Of a stretch of 11,714 nt of DNA, positions 6,441 to 11,714 are shown one piece after another; positions within the stretch are counted from its first letter, which is position 1; the number at the start of each line of letters is the position of its first letter. The stretch is from Acidimicrobiia bacterium. GTDB lineage: Bacteria; Actinomycetota; Acidimicrobiia; Acidimicrobiales; Aldehydirespiratoraceae. The translations under genes and the position numbers were made by a program. The stretch is taken from assembly GCA_022824605.1 (NCBI GenBank), contig JAJDZO010000314.1, positions 1 to 11,714 of the forward strand, in the 5' to 3' direction. The notes beneath the pieces are model-generated. The model saw only the letters and a list, made by a program, of their open reading frames with translations, did not search any database and had not been told where the DNA came from.

Positions 6441-7258
6441 GCGCGCCGTCCGTCGCCGAGGGCACGGCGACCCTGTCCGGCAGCGGGCTGGTGCGCCCGG
6501 TCGGGATATTCACCGACATCGCCACGGTGGCCCGACGCTCGGTGCGCAGCCTGCTGCGAGAACCCGAGGCCATGGCCCCCGCGCTGATCATCCCGACGTT
6601 CTTCTTCATTGTGAACATCGGCGCGCTGGAGTCGTTCGTGGAGCGCACACCGGGCATCGACTACCGAGCGTTCCAGATACCGGTCGCCATCATCTTCGCG
6701 GTCACCGGAGTGTCCCGGGCATCGGTGCTCGTGGTCGACATCCAGTCCGGCTACCTCGACCGCATGCTGGTCACCCCGGTGCGGCGCACCACGCTGCTGC
6801 TCGGCCTGATGGTCGCCGACATCGTGCTGGCGCTGTCGTTGTCGTCGGTGGTGATCGTCATGGGCTTCATCGCCGGGGTGCGCTACGAGACGGGCCTGCT
6901 CGGGATCGTGGTCTTTCTGGTGCTGGCGGTGGCGTGGAGCCTGGCGTTCACGGGATTCCCGTACACGGTGGCGCTGCGCACCGGGAACCCTGCCGCGGTC
7001 AACTCCTCGTTCCTGATCTTCTTTCCCTTCGCCTTCCTGACGCCTGCATACCTGCCCCGCGACCTGATGACCGGATGGATGCAGACGGTGGCCGCCTGGA
7101 ACCCCGTCACCTACCTCCTGGAGGGCATGCGGTCGCTGCTGTCGGACGGATGGGAGCCCGCCGCCCTAGGCAAGGCGGTGGCGGCCATCGGCGGGCTGGC
7201 CCTGGTCACCTTCGTGATGGCCTTCCGGTCGCTGGCCCGCCGAGTGGCCACGGGCTGA
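6437..7258 (+). CDS. ABC-2 type transporter permease, DrrB-like
   Basis: This 273-residue integral membrane protein forms the transmembrane path for the ATPase encoded just upstream. About six hydrophobic segments can be seen, near residues 45-65, 80-100, 115-140, 145-170, 188-205 and 245-265. The N-terminal cytoplasmic part (VARRSVRSLLREPEA) and the loop DIQSGYLDRMLVTPVRR are typical of ABC-2 permeases, where this loop meets the ATPase. Length matches the family. The ATG lies in ATGA overlapping the ATPase stop, giving translational coupling. Such permeases work as dimers with two ATPases and usually export lipids, glycans or drugs; the substrate is unknown here. Confidence 0.93.
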   Translation: MSAPSVAEGTATLSGSGLVRPVGIFTDIATVARRSVRSLLREPEAMAPALIIPTFFFIVNIGALESFVERTPGIDYRAFQIPVAIIFAVTGVSRASVLVVDIQSGYLDRMLVTPVRRTTLLLGLMVADIVLALSLSSVVIVMGFIAGVRYETGLLGIVVFLVLAVAWSLAFTGFPYTVALRTGNPAAVNSSFLIFFPFAFLTPAYLPRDLMTGWMQTVAAWNPVTYLLEGMRSLLSDGWEPAALGKAVAAIGGLALVTFVMAFRSLARRVATG

Positions 7259-7303
7259 GCCTCCACTCTCCGCATCGGCCTACTGTGGTGGGCGGCAGGG
7301 AGG

Positions 7304-7374
7304 CGTCTTGGAACCGGTGATCGACGTAGTGGTGGCGGGGGAGTCGTCTTGGAGCCGATGATCGACGTGGTCGG
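7304..7374 (+). repeat. Tandem duplication (41-bp period) of the kinase start region
   Basis: The segment from 7304 (cgtcttggaaccggtgatcg...) recurs from 7345 (cgtcttggagccgatgatcg...), 24 of 27 positions matching. Each copy has a purine-rich ribosome site (AGGGAGG or GGGGGAG) 4-6 nt before a TTG. Because 41 is not a multiple of three, the upstream TTG (7308) opens a 17-codon frame, MEPVIDVVVAGESSWSR, that ends at TGA 7359-7361. That stop overlaps the ATG at 7358 as ATGA. The first seven residues mimic the kinase N-terminus MEPMIDVV, showing it is a copied start. Confidence 0.85.
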
Positions 7375-8356
7375 AGTAGGCAACGCCATTGTCGATGTGA
7401 TCGCGTCGGTTCCTGACTCCTTCATCTCCGACCATCGCCTCACCAAGGGCGCGATGACCCTGGTCGGCGCCGACCGATCCGCTGAGTTGTACGAGGCCAT
7501 GCCGCCGGGAGAGGCCGCCTCGGGTGGATCAGCGGCCAACTCCGTGGCCGGGGTGGCCTCCCTCGGCGGGCGGGCCGCCTTCATCGGGCGGGTTCACGAC
7601 GACGAACTCGGAGAGGCGTTCATCGACGACATCCGGGCCACCGGCGTGGCCTTCGACGTGGCGCCCGCGACCGACGGACCACCCACCGCCCGGTGCCTGG
7701 TGCAGGTGACCCCCGACGCCGAGCGCACCATGAACACATACCTCGGAAGCGCGGCGCGGCTGAGCCCCTCCGACGTGGACACCGAACTGGTCGCATCGGC
7801 CAAGATCACCTACTGCGAGGGCTACCTCTGGGACGTGCAGGCCGCCAAGGACGCCATCCGCACCGCCATGGCGGCCGCAGCCGAAGCGGGCCGCACGGTG
7901 GCGTTGGCGCTGAGCGACTCTCTGTGCGTGCAGCGCCACCGCGACGAGTGGCTCGACCTGATCGATGACCGAGTCGACGTGGTGTTCGGCAACGAGGCCG
8001 AGGTTCGGGCCTTGCACTGCACCGACGACCTGGACTCGGCGCTGGCTCGCACCGCTGAGATGGCGCGCACGGTGGCGGTCACCCGCGGCGCCCGCGGCTC
8101 GGCGGTGGTGCAGGGAACGGAGTCGGAGGTCGTGCCTGCGGTCGAGGTTCCCGCGGTCGTCGACGCCACCGGCGCCGGCGACCTGTACGCCGCGGGGTTC
8201 CTGTGGGGACTGGCCCGAGACGAGCCGCTGGCCCGCTGCGCGCACCTGGCGAGCCTGGCCGCGGCGGAGGTCATCAGCCACATCGGCGCTCGCCCCCTTA
8301 CGCCGCTGTCACAGCTCGTGGCGGCGAGCGGACCGGAGCGCGGCCACGGCGCGTGA
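7349..8356 (+). CDS. PfkB-family carbohydrate/nucleoside kinase, adenosine-kinase-like
   Basis: This 335-residue cytoplasmic kinase of the ribokinase/PfkB family transfers phosphate from ATP to a sugar or nucleoside hydroxyl. The opening DVVGVGNAIVDVIA and the motif GGSAANS (59-65) are characteristic of the adenosine kinase-like subgroup. FGNEAEV (213-219) holds the conserved N-E pair. DATGAGD (272-278) is the second PfkB signature with the anion hole and catalytic base Asp278. Length is normal. The start is TTG at 7349, with GGGGGAG 5-6 nt upstream; ATG at 7358 would lose three residues and is nearly as good, since it gives MIDVVGVGNAIVDV. An imperfect second copy of the start region lies just upstream. 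Adenosine is the leading substrate guess, but fructose or ribose cannot be excluded. It follows the ABC permease by 90 bp on the same strand. Confidence 0.92.
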   Translation: MEPMIDVVGVGNAIVDVIASVPDSFISDHRLTKGAMTLVGADRSAELYEAMPPGEAASGGSAANSVAGVASLGGRAAFIGRVHDDELGEAFIDDIRATGVAFDVAPATDGPPTARCLVQVTPDAERTMNTYLGSAARLSPSDVDTELVASAKITYCEGYLWDVQAAKDAIRTAMAAAAEAGRTVALALSDSLCVQRHRDEWLDLIDDRVDVVFGNEAEVRALHCTDDLDSALARTAEMARTVAVTRGARGSAVVQGTESEVVPAVEVPAVVDATGAGDLYAAGFLWGLARDEPLARCAHLASLAAAEVISHIGARPLTPLSQLVAASGPERGHGA

Positions 8357-8382
8357 GTCCGCTGCCGGCCACGACAGGCCAC

Positions 8383-8388
8383 TAGCCT
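8383..8388 (+). promoter_or_regulatory. TAGCCT box before crotonase gene (possible leaderless -10)
   Basis: TAGCCT ends 6 nt before the ATG at 8395, and no Shine-Dalgarno is visible between the kinase stop and this ATG. In actinobacteria a TANNNT box at this distance often places transcription start on the first base of the start codon. The following bases repeat those upstream of the ABC ATPase start. Confidence 0.4.
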
Positions 8389-8394
8389 GCGGCC

Positions 8395-9234
8395 ATGGGT
8401 TACAAGTGCTTTGAAGTTGAGGAGTCCGGGGGTGTGGCGCAGGTGCGGCTCAGCCGGGGCGATCAGCTCAACACCATGATCCGGGAGTTCTGGTCGGAAC
8501 TGCCGGCCATCGTCGACGAGATATCCGACTCCGGCCGGGCTCGGGTGATCGTGCTGTCGGCGCAGGGGCGTCACTTCAGCGCGGGAATGGACCTGTCGCT
8601 GTTCTCAGGCGACAGCAACCTCGAGAGCGAGGCGAGCGAGACCGGCCGGCGCCGGGCGAACGTGCGCCTCAGCCTGATGAACCTGCAGCGGTCGTTCACC
8701 GCGCTGGAGGAGGCCCGGGTGCCGGTGCTGGCCGCCATTCAGGGCGCATGCGTGGGCGGTGCCGTCGATCTCGTCACCGCGGCCGACTGCCGCTATGCCA
8801 CCGCCGACGCCTGGTTCTCGATACACGAGATCAACATCGGCATCACCGCCGACGTGGGAACCCTGCAGCGCCTGCCCAAGCTGATCCCGACCGGGGTGGC
8901 CCGCGAGTACGCCTACACCGGCCGGCGCATGCCCGCGGCGCGGGCCCGGGAGCTCGGACTGGTCAACGAAGTGTTCGACGACCACGACTCGATGATGGAC
9001 GCGGTCAACGACATCGCCTCGGAGATCGCGTCGAAGTCGCCTCTGGCGATACACGGCACCAAGGAGGCCATCAACTACAGCCGGGACCACAGCGTGGAGG
9101 AGTCGCTCCGCCACATCGCGCTGTGGCAGTCGGGCATGCTGCAGCCGACCGATCTCAAGGAGGCGTTCGTGGCCCAGGCCGAGGACCGTCCCGCCTCCTA
9201 CGAGGATCTCGGTGAGATTCGCCGAGGGCTGTGA
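8395..9234 (+). CDS. Enoyl-CoA hydratase/isomerase family protein, probable dienoyl-CoA isomerase
   Basis: This 279-residue crotonase-fold enzyme probably shifts double bonds in unsaturated acyl-CoAs during beta-oxidation (3,5- to 2,4-dienoyl-CoA). The oxyanion-hole segments are HFSAGMDL (60-67) and GACVGGAVDL (117-126). Mapping onto the mammalian ECH1 enzyme, the three catalytic acids D176, E196 and D204 correspond to D125, E145 and D153 here with the same spacing (20 and 8). The stretch ADVGTLQRLPK (152-162) is an ECH1 hallmark. These acids differ from the Glu pair of ordinary enoyl-CoA hydratase, so isomerase is the better call. ATG 8395 gives a family-standard N-terminus. No other beta-oxidation gene is adjacent. 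The stop region is duplicated (second TGA at 9248). Confidence 0.9.
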   Translation: MGYKCFEVEESGGVAQVRLSRGDQLNTMIREFWSELPAIVDEISDSGRARVIVLSAQGRHFSAGMDLSLFSGDSNLESEASETGRRRANVRLSLMNLQRSFTALEEARVPVLAAIQGACVGGAVDLVTAADCRYATADAWFSIHEINIGITADVGTLQRLPKLIPTGVAREYAYTGRRMPAARARELGLVNEVFDDHDSMMDAVNDIASEIASKSPLAIHGTKEAINYSRDHSVEESLRHIALWQSGMLQPTDLKEAFVAQAEDRPASYEDLGEIRRGL

Positions 9235-9250
9235 CCGCCGAGGGCTGTGA
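9220..9250. repeat. 15-bp direct repeat spanning the crotonase stop codon
   Basis: CGCCGAGGGCTGTGA occurs at 9220-9234 and again at 9236-9250, one base apart. The first copy carries the real TGA; the second repeats it downstream in another frame. This looks like a tandem duplication of the gene end. Confidence 0.85.
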
Positions 9251-9278
9251 GCCGGGGTTCTACCGCAGCCGCCAGCGA

Positions 9279-9295
9279 CAGGCCGTAGGGGCCTG
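9279..9295. terminator. Short hairpin between convergent genes
   Basis: CAGGCC (9279-9284) and GGCCTG (9290-9295) pair perfectly around a 5-nt loop, midway between the crotonase and the unknown minus-strand gene that converge here. There is no T-tract on either strand, so a role as a bidirectional terminator is only a suggestion. Confidence 0.3.
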
Positions 9296-9350
9296 CTCTA
9301 GCGCGGCTTCTCTAGCGCGGCTTCTCTGCCGCGGCTTCTCTAGCGCAGCT
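9296..9350. repeat. 14-bp tandem repeat, four copies, covering a stop codon
   Basis: The unit ctctagcgcggctt repeats at 9296-9309, 9310-9323, 9324-9337 (two changes) and, degraded at its end, 9338-9350. The last unit contains the TAG stop (9342-9340, minus strand) and the final codons of the unknown gene, so on that strand the gene end has been copied three more times downstream. On the minus strand the unit reads aagccgcgctagag, bringing further TAG triplets. Confidence 0.85.
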
Positions 9351-9924
9351 GCAGGTCGCCGAGGCGAACCAGCATCGACGCGATCCAACCGCCTAGCGCG
9401 GTGAAGTGCTTGTCGAGTTCGGCGCCGTCGGAGAGTCCCGCCTCGTCCAGCTCGTAGGCGCCCTCGTAGCTGACGTCGATGGCGTACTCGGTGGCATCCG
9501 CGTCGTCGAGATCCTCCGCGTACAGCGATTCCACTCTGGGGCCGCCCCGGGCCAGCGGCTCGCTGCCGATGTCGGGGCTGGTGGCGGGCAGCACGCCCAG
9601 CACGGTTGCCGGATCGGGCGCCTCGGCCAGGCACTGCGCCCGCAACAGGATCTTGATGTCGATGTGGGGCGGTGCGGTGTAGCCGTCGCCCGCGTACCAG
9701 CTCAGGTAGGCGGCCTGCGACCACGTCGGCCACACGCAGCTGACATCGGCGCAGGTTCGGGGCGGCTGACCCTCACCGGGCAGGGCATAGGAGTTCTCCC
9801 AGGAGATGTCGCCGGCCAGAACGTCGGTCTGGAATCGCTCCTCGCCGGCCTGTCGCTCCAGCAAGGCGTCCTCGAAGGCATCGCGCAGGGCACCGATGGC
9901 GTCGGTGAAGACATGGTCGAGCAT
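9340..9924 (-). CDS. Hypothetical acidic protein, 194 aa
   Basis: I do not recognise this family. The start is well supported: GGAGGT (9935-9930) lies 5 nt before ATG 9924, and a TATCGT box at 9949-9944 could be its -10. No signal peptide or membrane segment is visible, so it is probably cytoplasmic. The protein is rich in Asp and Glu. The first 35 residues look helical and amphipathic (FTDAIGALRDAFEDALLERQ). The middle part has aromatic clusters (SWENSY at 41-46, VWPTWSQAAYLSWY at 64-77) and three Cys (C58, C63, C98), and the C-terminal half alternates acidic strand-like stretches (ATEYAIDVSYEGAYELDEAG). It converges with the crotonase gene and diverges from the desaturase gene. Its codon use matches its neighbours, which supports a real gene. 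Confidence 0.75.
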   Translation of the reverse strand: MLDHVFTDAIGALRDAFEDALLERQAGEERFQTDVLAGDISWENSYALPGEGQPPRTCADVSCVWPTWSQAAYLSWYAGDGYTAPPHIDIKILLRAQCLAEAPDPATVLGVLPATSPDIGSEPLARGGPRVESLYAEDLDDADATEYAIDVSYEGAYELDEAGLSDGAELDKHFTALGGWIASMLVRLGDLQLR

Positions 9925-10110
9925 CGGTCACCTCCGGCGCGCCACGATAGGCCACCAGCGCGCTTCAAATGGTTCGGGAGGGCTCCTAATCTCCAGGCGT
10001 GACGGGTGGTTACGCTGGGCGTGGTGATGCGAAGGCCCAAGCCACAGCAGTACTGAGAATGTGCGCCGGTGGGGGCATCGACACGGCCGCGGCGCGAGCT
10101 AGGTAGGGCC
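9925..10110. other. Divergent intergenic region between unknown gene and desaturase
   Basis: This 186-bp region must hold the promoters of both flanking genes. On the plus strand TAATCT (9987-9992) ends 6 nt before a GTG at 9999. That GTG opens a 35-codon frame (9999-10106, MTGGYAGRGDAKAQATAVLR at its start) which stops 4 nt before the desaturase ATG. Whether it is translated is unknown; it could be a leaderless leader peptide coupled to the desaturase. No strong inverted repeat is evident. Confidence 0.4.
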
Positions 10111-11565
10111 ATGAACGCGGTCGTGCGAGATTACGGTCTGGTGGGGGAGGACTCCCGAGACGCCTTCGATAAGGGTCTGGCCGAGGCGGAGTGGTTCAGG
10201 CCTCCCATCGACGCTCAGCGACTGCGGGAACTGCAGGTGCGCACCAACGCCAGAGCGGCCCGCGACACCCTGTTGTGGCTCGGCCTGCTTGTCGGATTCG
10301 GCTATCTCGCCTACCAGAGCCTGGGCTCGTGGTGGGCGGTGCCCGCCTTCGGGGCGTACGGCGCGCTCTACGGCGGGGCGGGCGACTCCCGCTGGCACGA
10401 ATGCGGCCACGGCACCGCGTTCAGAACCAGATGGCTCAACGACGTCGTGTACTACGTCGCGTCGTTCATGCTGTTGCGCCAGCCCACGCTGTGGCGCTGG
10501 TCGCATGTCCGCCATCACACCGACACCATCGTGGTGGGGCGCGACCCCGAGATCATGTTCCCCCGCCCGTCGTCGCTGCGCCGGGTGCTGGGCGTGTACC
10601 TGCCGGTGGCGATCCTGCCCAAGGCGGTGTGGCGCACCGCCCGCCACGCGGCGGGACGCTTCGACGACGACGCCCGCGAGTTGATCCCCGAGGACGAGCT
10701 GCCCAAGCTCAAGTGGGAGTCACGGGCCTACATCGCGGTCCTGGGCGCCACCGCGGCCTGGTGCTTCGTGGCCGGTTCGGTAGTTCCGGCGCTGTACATC
10801 GGGCTGCCCACCTTCTACGGGGCCTGGCTCATGGTGTTCTTCGGCGCGATGCAGCACGCCGGGTTGCGCGAGGACGTGCTCGACCACCGCTACAACTCCC
10901 GCACCGTGTACATGAACCCGATCCTGAGGTTCCTGTACTCCAACATGAACTACCACGTCGAGCACCACATCTTTCCCACGGTGCCCTACCACGCGCTGCC
11001 CGACTTGCACGCTGAGGTCAAGGACTACCTGGCCCCGGCGGACCGGTCCACCATCAGCGCCTACCGGCGGATCTTCGCCACGCTGCGCCGCCAGTGGCGT
11101 GATCCCTCCTACGACGATCCCCGTCCCGACGTGCCCGATGTGGCCGGATCGCAGCGCGAGTTCGTGAACACGGGCCACACCGCCTGGGCCGGCGACACCC
11201 ACGACGGCATGATCGACCTGGGTCCCGCCGAGGGGCTGGCCCCTGGAACGGCCCGTCGAGTCGATCACGGCGAGGCCACCTACGCCCTGTACCGGCTCGA
11301 ACCCGAAGACGGCGACGCCGGTCAGCCGGACTCGGAGTTCGTGTTGAGCGATGGACTGTGTACCCACGGGCAGGCTCATCTGGCCGAGGGGGCGGTGCTC
11401 GACTGCATCGTCGAGTGCCCCAAGCACAACGGCTGCTTCGACCTCCAAACCGGCGAGGCGCTGCGCTATCCCGCCACCGAACCGATCACGCTGTACGACG
11501 TGACCCTCCGCAATGGCCGGCTCACCTCGACGTTGAGCCCACGGGTGCGCTCCGGTGAGTGCTGA
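10111..11565 (+). CDS. Membrane fatty-acid desaturase-type oxygenase fused to a Rieske [2Fe-2S] domain
   Basis: This 484-residue protein joins a di-iron membrane desaturase/hydroxylase to its own electron donor. The desaturase part (about 1-330) has the three histidine boxes HECGH (96-100), HVRHH (132-136) and HVEHH (282-286), plus H249, and hydrophobic pairs near 52-90, 112-123, 158-170 and 205-245. The C-terminal part (about 385-475) is a Rieske ferredoxin with C417-T-H419 and C436-P-K-H439, the CxH...CxxH cluster ligands. A polar linker (about 330-385) connects them. In known relatives such as rhizopine MocD and MocE these are separate proteins, so the fusion should supply electrons internally. 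ATG 10111 has AGGTAGG just upstream; a GTG at 10069 would add 14 unlikely residues. The reaction could be desaturation or hydroxylation; the substrate is not evident. No ferredoxin reductase lies nearby. Confidence 0.93.
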   Translation: MNAVVRDYGLVGEDSRDAFDKGLAEAEWFRPPIDAQRLRELQVRTNARAARDTLLWLGLLVGFGYLAYQSLGSWWAVPAFGAYGALYGGAGDSRWHECGHGTAFRTRWLNDVVYYVASFMLLRQPTLWRWSHVRHHTDTIVVGRDPEIMFPRPSSLRRVLGVYLPVAILPKAVWRTARHAAGRFDDDARELIPEDELPKLKWESRAYIAVLGATAAWCFVAGSVVPALYIGLPTFYGAWLMVFFGAMQHAGLREDVLDHRYNSRTVYMNPILRFLYSNMNYHVEHHIFPTVPYHALPDLHAEVKDYLAPADRSTISAYRRIFATLRRQWRDPSYDDPRPDVPDVAGSQREFVNTGHTAWAGDTHDGMIDLGPAEGLAPGTARRVDHGEATYALYRLEPEDGDAGQPDSEFVLSDGLCTHGQAHLAEGAVLDCIVECPKHNGCFDLQTGEALRYPATEPITLYDVTLRNGRLTSTLSPRVRSGEC

Positions 11566-11646
11566 GGTTCACACGGCGCCAAGACCTCGCAGCCGCGCTC
11601 CGGTCAGTGAGTCGGCTGCGCGGCGCGGCCGGCACCGCGCGGCGTG
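11566..11646. terminator. Possible hairpin between convergent desaturase and dehydrogenase genes
   Basis: CGCAGCCG (11588-11595) and CGGCTGCG (11613-11620) form an 8-bp stem with a 17-nt loop in the gap between two convergent genes. Very GC-rich sequence follows. There is no T-tract, so this is a weak terminator candidate only. Confidence 0.35.
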
Positions 11647-11714
11647 TCAGTAGCCGCGGGCTACGTCCACTAGGCCCAGCAGTTTCTCGCCGGCCAGCCA
11701 GCGACGCACGTTGT
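11647..11714 (-). CDS. C-terminal end of probable D-2-hydroxyacid dehydrogenase (truncated by window edge)
   Basis: Only the last 21 residues and stop are inside the window: NVRRWLAGEKLLGLVDVARGY. The pattern N-x-x-R-(F/W)-L-x-G-E-x-L-x-x-x-V-D-x-x-x-G-Y is the common C-terminal tail of NAD(P)-dependent D-isomer-specific 2-hydroxyacid dehydrogenases. These reduce 2-keto acids or oxidise D-2-hydroxyacids in the cytoplasm. The stop is TGA at 11649-11647. With so little sequence the substrate class cannot be refined, but the frame and tail make a real gene likely. Confidence 0.7.
   Translation of the reverse strand, partial: NVRRWLAGEKLLGLVDVARGY

Noticed and set aside
5394..7258. ABC pair as the importer for the binding lipoprotein, or as part of an antibiotic cluster
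   Set aside because: The ATPase and permease have DrrA/DrrB exporter features and face away from the lipoprotein gene. No biosynthetic enzymes such as PKS or NRPS are present.
7260..7303. Terminator after the ABC permease
   Set aside because: I found no stem with convincing length and no T-tract in the gap, so transcription may continue into the kinase gene.
10069..10110. Upstream GTG start for the desaturase
   Set aside because: It would add 14 Arg-rich residues without a ribosome site, whereas ATG 10111 follows AGGTAGG and gives a sensible N-terminus.

Overview
The window is GC-rich DNA with GTG and TTG start codons, short intergenic gaps and several starts that lack a Shine-Dalgarno but carry a TANNNT box 6-8 nt upstream, as in leaderless transcripts. 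This points to a high-GC actinobacterium; an Acidimicrobiia-like lineage is my best guess, but it is an inference. I see no rRNA, tRNA, CRISPR array, transposase or phage gene.

Layout. (1) 1-1475, minus: N-terminal part of an M1 zinc aminopeptidase that runs off the left edge. (2) 1476-1782: spacer with a four-copy 35-bp tandem repeat. (3) 1783-3234, minus: AtzA/TrzN-type amidohydrolase with an altered catalytic motif. (4) 3295-3341: perfect 19-bp hairpin. (5) 3351-4634, minus: NMT1/THI5-like substrate-binding lipoprotein. (6) 4660-4712: AT-rich divergent control region with nested inverted repeats. (7) 4744-5382, plus: XRE-cupin regulator. (8) 5394-7258, plus: two-gene DrrA/DrrB-like ABC exporter with ATGA overlap. 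(9) 7349-8356, plus: PfkB/adenosine-kinase-like sugar kinase whose start region is duplicated. (10) 8395-9234, plus: crotonase with the catalytic triad of dienoyl-CoA isomerase. (11) 9340-9924, minus: acidic protein of unknown function whose stop codon lies in a 14-bp tandem repeat. (12) 10111-11565, plus: integral-membrane desaturase/hydroxylase fused to a Rieske ferredoxin domain. (13) 11647-11714, minus: C-terminus of a probable D-2-hydroxyacid dehydrogenase.

How the genes may work together. The clearest unit is the regulator, divergent operator, binding lipoprotein and amidohydrolase. It looks like uptake and hydrolysis of a small, probably nitrogenous, compound under XRE-cupin control. 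No import permease or ATPase is present, because the nearby ABC pair has exporter architecture. The remaining genes look like separate metabolic functions: nucleoside or sugar phosphorylation, unsaturated acyl-CoA isomerisation and Rieske-coupled hydroxylation.

The less ordinary signals are the shared operator, the amidohydrolase lacking the family Glu, the desaturase-Rieske fusion, and a recurring pattern of short tandem duplications at gene starts and stops.
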